From positions 1-64,000 of the forward strand of contig JADZAS010000004.1 of NCBI GenBank assembly GCA_020852515.1: a stretch of 64,000 bases of DNA, written 5' to 3'. Numbering within the stretch: position 1 is the stretch's first letter; each line of letters starts with the position of its first letter. The stretch comes from Phycisphaerales bacterium. GTDB taxonomy: Bacteria > Planctomycetota > Phycisphaerae > Phycisphaerales > UBA5793. Below the pieces are notes generated by a model. That model ran no database searches and was not told the DNA's origin. It saw only the letters and a program-made list of their open reading frames with translations. A program made the position numbers and the translations under genes. Positions 16,940 to 28,023 of this stretch are shown here, one piece after another.

Positions 16940-18301
16940 ATGAGAGCCGGACACGCATCACTGATCACGATTGTTGCAACTTTCGTGCAGATCGCCGGCA
17001 CCGCCGCCCAGGACCATCGCTACGCGGTATTCGAGTTGCCGGGATTGTCGCAGAACTACCAATGGGCCGGAGGCGTCGATATAAATTCAGCAGGCCATGC
17101 CGTCGGATTCACGGCACTTGCTTCGTTTCACATTCGTGCTGTTGTCTGGCCGAGTCGGGGCGGGGTGATCGATCTAGGCACACTCGGCGGGGAGAGCGCC
17201 GCAGCGACTGGCATCAATGATTCGGATGAAATCTGTGGTTGGGCGGTCTTCGATCCCGGTGGAAGCTTCTTTGATCGACATGCATTTCTGTGGCGCGACG
17301 GTGATATGACCGATCTGGGAACACTCGGCGGTGAGACCAGCTGGGCGAACGCACTCAATGGCAGCGCACAGGTCGTGGGCGAGTCGGAGTACGCTGGCGG
17401 CACAGGAGCGAAGGCGTTTGTCTGGGAGAACGGTGAGATGCGCGTTCTGCCCGCGCCCCATCCAGACTGGGATGGTCGGGCCGCTTTCGACATCAACGAT
17501 CTCGGCGAGATTGTGGGGTACGGATACGGCGTCGATGCTGTCCTGCATGCGCTGCTCTGGCGCAATGGAAACGTCACCGACCTTGGATCGCTGAGCAATC
17601 TTGAGAGCAAGGCGTACGGCATCAACGAGGGCGGTGTCATTGTCGGCTATTCGCGGATGCCGGACAACTACGTGCATGCGGTGCGCTGGACAAACGGCCA
17701 AATCGAAGATGTTCATACAGCCAATGTCGGACCGAATAGTATCGCGAGGGGGATCAACAACGTCGGTCAGATTGTCGGCGATGCATATGTCAGCACGCGC
17801 GCGTTCATCCTCAATCCCGGGGAGCAGATGATGCTGCTCGATGATCTCGTGCCGCCACAGCTCCGTCTTGCCTGGACAATGCAGCGAACCACACACATCA
17901 ACGACGCCGGTCAGATTCCTGTAACTGCGGAATACGATGGCGACACGTGGGCTTTGCTGCTCACGCCTGTCAACCCGACGATGACGCTCCAGAGCCCCGT
18001 ACCGGGCAGCGCCGGAACAACTAACCGGCTGCGCGCGACGGGTGCCACCCCCGGTGCCCGCGTCTACTTCTGCTACTCCCGCCACGGCGGGGGGACTCGC
18101 ATCCCCGGCTGCGACCTGCAGCAGAACGCGCTGCAACTCGATCAGCCGACCATCATCGGTAGCGCCATTGCCGATGCCAACGGCGTGGCGTCAATCACCC
18201 GGGCCGTCCCCCTCATCGCCCGCGGCCAGACCATTCTCTTCCAGGCCGTCGTCCAGAACGAGTGCGCGATCAGTCAGTTGGTGGTGCATGAGTTTGAGTG
18301 A
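16940..18301 (+). CDS. HAF-repeat secreted protein with conserved C-terminal tail
   Basis: 453 aa, start after AGGTGA. A signal peptide (to about residue 24) precedes HAF repeats: VIDLGTLGG, RHAFLWRDGDMTDLGTLGG, DINDLGEIVGYG and GINNVGQIVGDA. The 111-residue tail (IPGCDLQQNALQL, QNECAISQLVVHEFE) is nearly identical to that of the gene at 8335. The last 100 nt differ at about nine positions, most of them silent. The stop is followed at once by the right inverted-repeat copy. A gene-conversion or duplication partner of the 8335 gene. Function unknown. Confidence 0.88.
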   Translation: MRAGHASLITIVATFVQIAGTAAQDHRYAVFELPGLSQNYQWAGGVDINSAGHAVGFTALASFHIRAVVWPSRGGVIDLGTLGGESAAATGINDSDEICGWAVFDPGGSFFDRHAFLWRDGDMTDLGTLGGETSWANALNGSAQVVGESEYAGGTGAKAFVWENGEMRVLPAPHPDWDGRAAFDINDLGEIVGYGYGVDAVLHALLWRNGNVTDLGSLSNLESKAYGINEGGVIVGYSRMPDNYVHAVRWTNGQIEDVHTANVGPNSIARGINNVGQIVGDAYVSTRAFILNPGEQMMLLDDLVPPQLRLAWTMQRTTHINDAGQIPVTAEYDGDTWALLLTPVNPTMTLQSPVPGSAGTTNRLRATGATPGARVYFCYSRHGGGTRIPGCDLQQNALQLDQPTIIGSAIADANGVASITRAVPLIARGQTILFQAVVQNECAISQLVVHEFE

Positions 18302-18463
18302 TCCTTCGACTCGCAAAGCCTCGCTCAGGGCGGCGAAGCGCCGGGCACTAGGCACTAGGCACTAGGGATTAGGGATTAGGGATTAGGGAAAGGCATCGAG
18401 GCAGTAAGGCGGCAAGGCAGCGAGGGCCTGGTCTCCTGCTCTACTGTCTGCTCTCACCTCTCT
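18302..18463. repeat. Right copy of long inverted repeat (non-coding part)
   Basis: 162 nt, reverse complement of 8180-8334, with three GGCACTA-type units and three GGGATTA units. It begins directly after the HAF stop codon and ends about 110 nt before pyrC. Identity stops sharply after ACCTCTCT. The two copies flank about 10 kb in opposite orientation. Confidence 0.95.
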
Positions 18464-18575
18464 GGGCGTCTCGTTGCGCACACGCTGACCTGCCAGGTCT
18501 CGACCGGACCTTGCTTGGCTCTCGGCGTTTCGCCGCCGCTATGATGGGGGCGAACTGGAGGAGCCGCAGCAGCCG

Positions 18576-19940
18576 ATGGGTCGCATTGTTCTCAGCGCCG
18601 GGCACGTGATTGATCCAGCCAACGGCGTGGATGAGCCGGGCGACGTTGTCGTTGAATCGGGGCGGATTGTGCACGTCGGCCCCCCCCTGCCGCCGCGCGC
18701 GGATGATGAACGCATCGACGCGTCGGGCTGCTACGTCACGCCGGGGCTGATCGATCCGCACGTGCACTTGCGCGAGCCGGGCTTCGAGGATGCCGAGTCG
18801 ATTGCGACGGGGACTGCGGCGGGCGTGGATGGCGGCTTCACGACGCTGTGCTGCATGCCCAATACGAATCCCGCGCTGGACAGCCGGGTGATGATCGAGT
18901 TTGTCAACCGGCAGGCGGAGTTGCGCGGGCGCTGCCGGGTGTTCGCGGTGGGCGCGGTCACCGTCGGGCGCAAGGGCGAGGAGCTGGCGGAGATCCGGCT
19001 CATGTCGCGGGCCGGTGCGGTGGGCTTCAGCGACGACGGCGACGTGGTGGAGTCGCCGGCGATGATGCGGCGGGCCCTGACGCAGATCCGCCTGACCGGG
19101 CTGGCGCTCATGCAGCACTGCCAGGAGCCGACGCTGACGCGCGGCGCGGTGATGAACGCCGGGCCGACGGCCACGCGGCTCGGGCTGATCGGCTGGCCGA
19201 GCGTTGCGGAAGAACTCATCATCGAGCGCGACATCCGGATCAATCGCAGCATCGGCTGCCGGTACCACGTGCAGCACCTGTCGTGCGCGGGCGCAGTGGA
19301 GATTGTGCGGCGAGCGCGGGCGGAAGGTCAGCCGGTGAGCGCGGAGGCTTCGCCGCATCACCTGCTGCTGACGGATGAGGCGTGCGAAGGCTACGACACG
19401 ATGGCGAAGATGAACCCGCCGCTGCGCAGCGCCGCGGACGTGCAGGCGGTGCGCGAGGGCGTGGCGGACGGGACCATCACGGTGCTGGCGACGGATCACG
19501 CGCCGCACACGGCCGAGCGCAAGGCGCTGCCATTTGATCGCGCGCCGTTTGGCATCGTCGGGCTGGAGACGGCGCTGGCGCTGTACATCAAGGCGCTCAT
19601 CGACACGCAGACGATTCGCTGGTCGCGGCTGATCGAGCTGATGACTGTCAATGCCGCGCGGCTGTGCAATCTCGATCAGCCGCGCAGCGACATTGGGCAT
19701 GGGCTGGGGTCGCTGACGGTTGGCTCTCCGGCGGATGTGACGGTGATCGATCCGGAATTGCGCTGGACGATCCGGGCGGCGGAATTCCCCGGCAAATCGC
19801 GCAACACGCCGTTTGAGGGCTGGGATGTGCGGGGCCGGGCGGTGATGACGATCGTCGGCGGGCGGATCATGCTGGACCGGCAGGGCCGCTCGGCGCTGCC
19901 GGCGGCGAATGTGCCGCAGGCCCAGTCGCAGGCGGTGTAG
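18576..19940 (+). CDS. pyrC: Dihydroorotase (type I, amidohydrolase)
   Basis: 454 aa. The metal-binding motif PGLIDPHVHLREPGFEDAE lies near residue 56, NTNPALDS near 96, GFSDDGDVV near 150, a conserved His in QHLSC near 233 and the catalytic Asp in TDHAPHT near 310. Dihydroorotase cyclises N-carbamoyl-aspartate in pyrimidine synthesis in the cytoplasm. The length fits the long bacterial class. The start is an ATG 12 nt after GGAGGAG. No pyrB neighbour is in the window. Confidence 0.94.
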   Translation: MGRIVLSAGHVIDPANGVDEPGDVVVESGRIVHVGPPLPPRADDERIDASGCYVTPGLIDPHVHLREPGFEDAESIATGTAAGVDGGFTTLCCMPNTNPALDSRVMIEFVNRQAELRGRCRVFAVGAVTVGRKGEELAEIRLMSRAGAVGFSDDGDVVESPAMMRRALTQIRLTGLALMQHCQEPTLTRGAVMNAGPTATRLGLIGWPSVAEELIIERDIRINRSIGCRYHVQHLSCAGAVEIVRRARAEGQPVSAEASPHHLLLTDEACEGYDTMAKMNPPLRSAADVQAVREGVADGTITVLATDHAPHTAERKALPFDRAPFGIVGLETALALYIKALIDTQTIRWSRLIELMTVNAARLCNLDQPRSDIGHGLGSLTVGSPADVTVIDPELRWTIRAAEFPGKSRNTPFEGWDVRGRAVMTIVGGRIMLDRQGRSALPAANVPQAQSQAV

Positions 19941-20041
19941 CCGCGCCGGGTGGGCATTCTCCCTACACTCCCATAGTCCGAGAAGGAAGTGGCCGGCCGG
20001 CGTGAGGCTCGGCGACGGATGTGCGGCTGTGGAGCGTCAGT

Positions 20042-20677
20042 ATGGAGCGAATGGATTCGAATCCGACGCCCCCCGACGAGCACGTGTCGGACGGTGTGGC
20101 ACCGACACTGAGCCCGTCCGAGGTCGATGCGCTGTGGCGAGAGCATCGGCGCTGGGTGGCGGCGGTGATTCTTGCTCACATGCCGCGCGATGCGGACCTG
20201 GAAGACCTGCTGCAGGACGTGGCGCTGCTCATGGTGCGCTCGCTGCACACGCTCAACGACCTGAACGCGATTCGCCCCTGGCTGCGGACGATTGCGATCA
20301 ACACCTCGCGCTCCGCCGGGCGCAAGCGGAAGGTCCGGCAGCGGATGCGGCGCGACGTGGAGGACCTGGACACGATGTCGGGCACCGAGGCGGGGGTGAT
20401 CGCCGCGGAAAAAGACCGGGCGGCGCGGCTGGAACGCGGGCGAAGGCTGATGGAAGCGGCCCAGAGCCTGCCGCCGGCTTATCGGGAGCCGTTGATACTG
20501 CGGGCGGTGAGGGGAATGTCGCAGAAGCAGGTGGCAGAGGTGCTGGATCTGCCGGAAACGACGGTGGAGACGCGTCTGGTGAGGGCGAGGCGCATGGTTC
20601 GCGAGCAGATCGAGCGCGAAGATGCGATGCCCGAGTCGCGCGCGGCTGGTTCACTGTCGCAGGCTGAGTTGGCGTAG
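20042..20677 (+). CDS. ECF RNA polymerase sigma factor
   Basis: 211 aa from the ATG at 20042, placed 7 nt after GGAG. Region 2 appears at about 35-100 (DLEDLLQDVALLMVRSLHTL, IRPWLRTIAINTSRS) and region 4 at about 140-190 (LPPAYREPLILRAVRGMSQKQ, then ETTVETRLVRARRMVRE). The proline/acidic N-terminal 25 residues are unrelated to the other sigma factor. It heads a three-gene plus-strand cassette that parallels the one at 3809-6741. Confidence 0.92.
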   Translation: MERMDSNPTPPDEHVSDGVAPTLSPSEVDALWREHRRWVAAVILAHMPRDADLEDLLQDVALLMVRSLHTLNDLNAIRPWLRTIAINTSRSAGRKRKVRQRMRRDVEDLDTMSGTEAGVIAAEKDRAARLERGRRLMEAAQSLPPAYREPLILRAVRGMSQKQVAEVLDLPETTVETRLVRARRMVREQIEREDAMPESRAAGSLSQAELA

Positions 20678-20701
20678 CGCTGCTCAAAGGGGAAAGACGA
20701 A

Positions 20702-21322
20702 ATGACGGAGCCCATGGAATCACAGGAAGACATTCTCATCAGCCGCGTCATCGACGGGCGAGCCGGAGCGGATGACCTCCGGCAACTCTCGGCGATGGCG
20801 CAGGCAGACGGTTCGGTGTGGGACCGGCTGGCGGCGGCGGATGCAGACCGCGAAGCGCTGGCCCTGGTGGTTGAGTGCGAGACGGCCGTGGCGGAACTCG
20901 TCGAAGCGCCGAGCGCGGATGACCTGGAACACGAGCCGTATCGCTTTGTCGGCTGGACGGGCTGGATGGGCTGGGCGGCGGCCGCGGCCGTGGTGTTTGC
21001 CTGGACGATCACCGGCAGTGGGCCGGGGCGAAGTAACGTCCCGACGCCGACGGTGCAAAACGTGTCGCTGACGGCTGACGACGCTCTGGCGCGCTACATC
21101 GAAGCGAGCAAGGCGGAGGATCGGTTCATCCGTGAACTGCCCAAGGTGATGGTCGAGTCGCGACTGGCCGCCGACGGCCGGGCGACGGAGGTGACCTACC
21201 TGCGCCAGTTCGTGGAGAAGGCGACGGTGGACAATCTGTACGAACTGAGCACGGATGAGCACGGCCGGCCCGGTGCGGTGCGCGTGAGCAGCCCGATCGG
21301 TTCGTCGTCGCAGTTGTACTGA
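20702..21322 (+). CDS. One-TM protein, candidate anti-sigma factor
   Basis: 206 aa, 24 nt after the sigma gene. The N-terminal segment (ILISRVIDGRAGADDLRQL, then WDRLAAADADREAL) matches the pattern of planctomycete proteins encoded next to ECF factors. One membrane span follows (GWAAAAAVVFAWTITG, about 94-110), then a periplasmic C-terminal part. It lacks the zinc anti-sigma motif. Anti-sigma activity is inferred from operon and topology. Confidence 0.68.
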   Translation: MTEPMESQEDILISRVIDGRAGADDLRQLSAMAQADGSVWDRLAAADADREALALVVECETAVAELVEAPSADDLEHEPYRFVGWTGWMGWAAAAAVVFAWTITGSGPGRSNVPTPTVQNVSLTADDALARYIEASKAEDRFIRELPKVMVESRLAADGRATEVTYLRQFVEKATVDNLYELSTDEHGRPGAVRVSSPIGSSSQLY

Positions 21323-21370
21323 GTGGGCGGCGGGCGCGGGAGCGCCGCGCCGCTTGACTGGAGGTTTGCA

Positions 21371-22390
21371 ATGAACGGCATTCTTGCGAGTACTGGTCTT
21401 GGCGCGATGGCGCTGGCCGCGGTGGCGGCCATGAGCGGCCCGCCGACTGCCGAGGAGAAGGCGCCGCAGGAATCGATCACGCGGCAGTTTTTCATCACGC
21501 GGCAGATCGACACCGCCGAGCCGATCGAGGGCCGGTGGGAAGCGAACCTGCCGCCCGTGGGCCAACTCACCATCGTGGTGGATGAAAAGGGCAAGCGCGT
21601 CACGCTCAACGGCGAAGCGCTCTCGCCCGACCGGGTCATCTGGCAGCCGCACAACCTCGTAATGCTCATCGATGAAGCGCGGCGGCGTCAGTTTGAAGTG
21701 GTGCTCGGCGAGAACGGGCGGATCACTTCGGTGCGACCGAACTCGTGGCTCGAGTACCGCGGGTCTGCGGCGCCGCGCGTGGCCATCGGCATCTACACCG
21801 ACCCGGTGCCGGCGCCGCTGGCGGCCCAGCTGGGCATCGAAGCGGACCAGGCGCTGCTGGTGAGCAACGTCGTGCAGGACATGCCGGCGTTCAAGTCAGG
21901 CGTGCTGCAGTTTGATGTGATCACTGCCGTGGATGACGAGCAAGTGGTGAACCAGAATACGCTCAAGAACGTCGTGCTCGGCAAGGAGCCGGGGCAGACG
22001 ATTCAGCTGCGGCTGATTCGCCAAGCCAGGCCGCTGGAATTGTCGGTTGAAGTGGCGAAAGTCGAGCCGCTCGATCCGGGCGCGGTCGATCCGATATTCA
22101 GTCTGCCCAACGGTCCTGGTGAGATCAGGATCGATGCGGAGACCTTCAGTTCGCCGGATCTGGTTGACTGGACCTTTACCGGCTCCGGAGCGCGGGTGAT
22201 TCGGTTCGAGAATGACGATGCAATCCTGGTGCCGACGGTGGCCGGACGGTTCGGCGAGCCGGGCAATGTCCAGAGCCTGCAGGCGGAAATCAGGGCTCTG
22301 ACGGCGCGCATCACAAGCCTCGAAGCGATGATCGCGCAACTGCTCACCGAGCAGCGCGGCAGCGTCAAGCCGGCGGGAATCGACCCGTAG
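21371..22390 (+). CDS. Exported PDZ-domain protein of the sigma cassette
   Basis: 339 aa from the ATG at 21371 after GGAGG. A signal peptide spans about 1-22. A PDZ domain lies at about 140-235 (LGIEADQALLVSNVVQDMPA, FKSGVLQFDVITAVDDEQVV, PGQTIQLRLIRQ). A short coiled-coil segment near the C-terminus (VQSLQAEIRALTARITSLEA) may mediate oligomerisation. No protease domain is attached. It could bind exposed C-termini of envelope proteins and feed a stress signal to the candidate anti-sigma factor. Confidence 0.82.
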   Translation: MNGILASTGLGAMALAAVAAMSGPPTAEEKAPQESITRQFFITRQIDTAEPIEGRWEANLPPVGQLTIVVDEKGKRVTLNGEALSPDRVIWQPHNLVMLIDEARRRQFEVVLGENGRITSVRPNSWLEYRGSAAPRVAIGIYTDPVPAPLAAQLGIEADQALLVSNVVQDMPAFKSGVLQFDVITAVDDEQVVNQNTLKNVVLGKEPGQTIQLRLIRQARPLELSVEVAKVEPLDPGAVDPIFSLPNGPGEIRIDAETFSSPDLVDWTFTGSGARVIRFENDDAILVPTVAGRFGEPGNVQSLQAEIRALTARITSLEAMIAQLLTEQRGSVKPAGIDP

Positions 22391-22509
22391 TCTGCCCGTG
22401 GCGCCGTGGGTAGGCGCGGGGCGCATGCGCGGTGCCCGATGGCGCGTGACCCGATCGGTTGCGGCTCGTCATGCGGTTGCGCCCATTGTTGACGCGTCTC
22501 GCACGCGCA

Positions 22510-24745
<2,236 letters not shown>

Positions 24746-24749
<4 letters not shown>

Positions 24750-25603
24750 CGATGCCCGGCGCTGCGCGCCGCTCTCATTGGACGATTCAGTGCGCGCGAC
24801 AACTGGAAGAGACGAAGCGGCAGCACGATGACGACGACCAGAGCGCTGGGCCCGCCGATGAGGTAGATCGGAAACAGCACCACCATGAAGATGCCCCACA
24901 TGATGCCGGCGACATCGCCGACGTTATCGAACACTGCCGCAAGAAGCGCGGCGAGCATGGCGGTGACGACGAAGGCCGACATCGCGAGGTAGAAGGGTGT
25001 GATCTCGCGAAACTTGCGGCTCAACCCCTCATCGTCGGAGTAGAGCGCCAGACGCCACGCGTATTCGATGACGGCGTGGCCCAGCCAGAGCATCGCACAA
25101 ACGGCAGCCGGTCCGAGCAGCATGAACAACACCAGCCACTCGAGCAGCAGCGAGGCGACGGCTCCGATCAGGAGACCAGCGCTGAGGATGGAGAAGCCGC
25201 GAACCGCTTGGCGCAGTGTCTCCGTCGGAAAGCCAACTGCGGCTGCGTGCGGCCGAACGCTCAGGAGCATGAGCGAGATGAATATCCACATGAACAGCCC
25301 AACGAGCACGGTGGAGTACGCGAATTCGGTGGCAATGGATTCGGCGATCGCAAATGCGACGGGCAGAAGCGCCTGAGAAAGCGGAACGCACGCGAAGCCG
25401 ATCTGCATCTGGCGAAGCCGGCGCGGGTCGGCGTGGATGAGCCGGTTGGGATCGAGAGAGGTGGCGATGCTCGTGCCGCACTCAGGGCAGTCGCCTCGCT
25501 CGTCCAGGCCGCGCAGCAGGTAGCCGCATTGGATGCAGGTCGATTCGTCAATCAGCCGGCGCTCGACAGGAAACGCATCGAGATCGACCGGCGGCTCATT
25601 CAT
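24746..25603 (-). CDS. Zinc-ribbon multi-span membrane protein (paralogue 1)
   Basis: 285 aa. The zinc ribbon is TCIQCGYLLRGLDERGDC followed by PECG (about 22-42), with a DPNRLIHADPRRLRQM stretch like the DPERFVRVDARALRRI of its neighbour. About six membrane spans follow, ending LVVVIVLPLRLFQLSRALNRP. It overlaps the hydroxyacid dehydrogenase upstream by 8 nt and the paralogue downstream by 4 nt. This suggests a tandem duplication inside an operon. Function unknown. Confidence 0.82.
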
Positions 25604-26555
25604 CGCTCACGACCGCGTTTCGCGGCTGCTCGCCGTTGAGCACCCGCCATACGTCGTCGACCACGTCGCTCATTCTGGCCATTGCCGAGCGCGTTCGGCC
25701 GGCGATGTGCGGCGACAGATGCGCATTGGGCAGAGCCAGCAGCGGGTGATCGGGGCCGAAGGGTTCAGGCTCGTGCACGTCGAGCCGGGCCTGCGCTTGC
25801 GGATGTGCCTTGAGAAACGCGGCAAGCGCGGCGGGATCGACCACAAAGCCGCGCGCCGAGTTGATGATGGTGACATCGGGCCGCATGGTCGCAAGTTCGC
25901 GCGCGCCCAGCAGGTGCCGATTGCCCGGCCGGCCATCCACGTGGATCGTCAGCACATCGCTGTCGCGCAGCAGCGTGTCGCGATCGACCGGCGCCGCCCC
26001 GGCGCGCAACCCTTCCGGGATGTCAAGCAGATCGCAGTAGATCACGCGCATGCCCAGCGTCGCCCCCACTGCCGCGATGCGCTTGCCGATGCGGCCGAGG
26101 CCGAGGATGCCCAGCGTGAGTTCATCGAGTTGGCGCGGCGCTTCGAGGCGGTCGCGAAGTTCGCGCCACTGGTTCGCATCGACGGCCTCAGTCAGCCACC
26201 GCCGCGGCCGAAGCGCATCGAGCATCGCGGCCATAACGTACTCAACGACGGCCTCGGTGTTGGCGTCGGGCGCGTTGACGACGATCACGCCGCGCGCGGC
26301 GCAGGCGGGCAGGTCGATGTTGTCGACGCCGACGCCGGCGCGGGCGATGACCTTGAGGCGCGGGGCGCGGTCGAGCAGTTGCGCGTTGACCTGCGTGTAG
26401 GTGCGCACGACCAGCCCATCGGCCTGGGGCAGCAGCGAAGCGAATCTCGGGTCGTCGTGGCGGCAGACGATGAGGTTGACGCGCTCGCCCAGCCACGCAG
26501 CCGCCCGGGCGTCGAGATGCTCGGTCTGGATCACCGTCGGTCGGGTGTGACTCAT
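25596..26555 (-). CDS. D-2-hydroxyacid dehydrogenase (SerA-like, catalytic domain only)
   Basis: 319 aa, short for phosphoglycerate dehydrogenase and without an ACT domain. NAD motif GLGRIGKRIA near 150; catalytic R in INSARGFVVD, E within DVHEPEPFG and H in LSPHIAGRT. AGVGVDNIDL is the family substrate-loop motif. Start overlaps the phosphatase gene stop by ATGA. It may act on 3-phosphoglycerate or another 2-hydroxyacid. The neighbour eno hints at central carbon but does not prove it. Confidence 0.87.
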   Translation of the reverse strand: MSHTRPTVIQTEHLDARAAAWLGERVNLIVCRHDDPRFASLLPQADGLVVRTYTQVNAQLLDRAPRLKVIARAGVGVDNIDLPACAARGVIVVNAPDANTEAVVEYVMAAMLDALRPRRWLTEAVDANQWRELRDRLEAPRQLDELTLGILGLGRIGKRIAAVGATLGMRVIYCDLLDIPEGLRAGAAPVDRDTLLRDSDVLTIHVDGRPGNRHLLGARELATMRPDVTIINSARGFVVDPAALAAFLKAHPQAQARLDVHEPEPFGPDHPLLALPNAHLSPHIAGRTRSAMARMSDVVDDVWRVLNGEQPRNAVVSDE

Positions 26556-27925
26556 AGCGGCCCCATCGACTCCTGCGAAACACTCGGATCGATCGGCAAT
26601 CGGCGCACGATCAGCGCGGTGCGGTCGTCATCGGGCGGGCGGCTTCCACCGTGTTTGCCGAGCGCTTCGACGAGCCGCTCGATGATTTTTTCGGCGCTGC
26701 AGTCGAGACTGGCGGCAATCACCTCGACCACGGCGTGCGTGCCGAACTGCCGCCCGGCGGCATCCTGCGCTTCGAAGAAGCCGTCGGAAAGTACCGCGTA
26801 GACGTCGCCGGGCGCCATCTGGACCCGGCCGAGTTCGACTCCATCGACGACGCCAAAGGGCATGATGCCCATCGGCAGGCCGGTCGCTTCCGCTGAATCG
26901 GCGGCGCCGGTTGCGGCGTGGATGTGCAGCAGCGGCCCCTGGCCCGCGGAGTGAAACTCGATGGTGTGGGCATCGGAGTCGAGCCGGCCGAGAAAGGCGG
27001 TGATGAACCGGCCCGGCGGGAGGTCTTCGCAGAGCTGCGCGTTGATGTGGCGCACCGCCTGCTCGAGCCCCACGCCGCAGCGCATGGCGACGCGCGCCAT
27101 CGCGCGGGCCTGGGTCACGCTCAGCGCCGGGCCGATGCCGTGTCCGGTCGCGTCGGCGATGAAGAGCACCGCGCCGGCGCCGGGCACAGCAAACACATCG
27201 CACGCATCGCCGCCTGTCTCCTCGGCGGGCTGGAGGTAGACGGCGATCTCGTACCCTTCGGGCTGGGGCACGTGCGTAGGCCAGGTGGCTTCCTGCATGC
27301 GCTGGGCAAGGGCGATGTCCTGATCGAGTTTCTCCTGCCGCAGTTTGGCTTCAAATAGCGTGGCCCGCTGGAGCGCGACCGCCGCCTGCATGGCGAGCGC
27401 CTCGGCGATGAACTCATCGGCGGCGGTGAAGGCGCCCTCGTGCTTGTTGAGCACCTGCGCGACACCCACCGTCGCGCCATCCGTCGCCACGAGGGGGATG
27501 CACAGCAGGTTGCGCGTGCGATAACCGGTGCGCCGGTCCACGGCGTCGCTGAAGCGCGGGTCGGAATAACAGTCGGGGACGCTGATGATGCGCCGCTTGA
27601 CGCAGCACTCGCCGGCGAGCCCCTTATCCACGGCAAAGCGCAGCTCGCGCTGGGCCGACTCATCCAGCCCGTGGGCCACCCGCGAATAGAGTTCGTGCCG
27701 CTGCGGGTCGTACTGGAAGACGGTCGCCCGGTCGGCGCCGAGCAGGTCGCGCAGGGCGTCGATGATGAGCGAGAGGATTTCGGGCACGTCAGAGGTGCCG
27801 CCCAGCCGGCGGGCGACTTCCAGAACCCGAATCAGGGGCTCGTCACCACGGCCCGGGCCCGCTGAAACGGCCGGCGTGGAGGATGAAGTTGGCTGCGCTG
27901 GCGAAGTCACTTGGGCGGTCAACAA
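26552..27925 (-). CDS. GAF-domain PP2C-type serine phosphatase (RsbU-like)
   Basis: About 457 aa; the start is uncertain (TTG at 27925 chosen, no ATG available before the GAF domain). A GAF domain spans about 40-185 (DVPEILSLIIDALRDLLGAD, TRNLLCIPLVATDGATVGVA). A short coiled linker follows (LRQEKLDQDIALAQRMQEAT). The SpoIIE/PP2C domain runs from about 215: GGDACDVF, ADATGHGIGPALS, LSDGFFEAQD and DDDRTALIVRR give the metal aspartates. Such proteins dephosphorylate anti-anti-sigma factors. No RsbV/RsbW partner is in the window. It heads the operon into the dehydrogenase and zinc-ribbon genes. Confidence 0.86.
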   Translation of the reverse strand: MLTAQVTSPAQPTSSSTPAVSAGPGRGDEPLIRVLEVARRLGGTSDVPEILSLIIDALRDLLGADRATVFQYDPQRHELYSRVAHGLDESAQRELRFAVDKGLAGECCVKRRIISVPDCYSDPRFSDAVDRRTGYRTRNLLCIPLVATDGATVGVAQVLNKHEGAFTAADEFIAEALAMQAAVALQRATLFEAKLRQEKLDQDIALAQRMQEATWPTHVPQPEGYEIAVYLQPAEETGGDACDVFAVPGAGAVLFIADATGHGIGPALSVTQARAMARVAMRCGVGLEQAVRHINAQLCEDLPPGRFITAFLGRLDSDAHTIEFHSAGQGPLLHIHAATGAADSAEATGLPMGIMPFGVVDGVELGRVQMAPGDVYAVLSDGFFEAQDAAGRQFGTHAVVEVIAASLDCSAEKIIERLVEALGKHGGSRPPDDDRTALIVRRLPIDPSVSQESMGPL

Positions 27926-28023
27926 TACTGGTGTTCTCGGCTTCCCCCGGTCGATCTTGAAGGAACAATACACGCTCGAGCGCCGCCGCGCCGCGTTGAG
28001 GATCGCACGAACAAGGAAAAGGC

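Noticed and set aside
14757-16961. Long open frame (over 700 codons) on the minus strand opposite the 916-aa gene
   Set aside because: It mirrors the GC-rich third positions of the plus-strand gene, has no ribosome site or known motif, and the plus strand carries the signal peptide and domains.
8180-18463. Composite transposon bounded by the inverted repeats
   Set aside because: No transposase lies in or beside the block and no target-site duplication is visible at the outer ends of the repeats.
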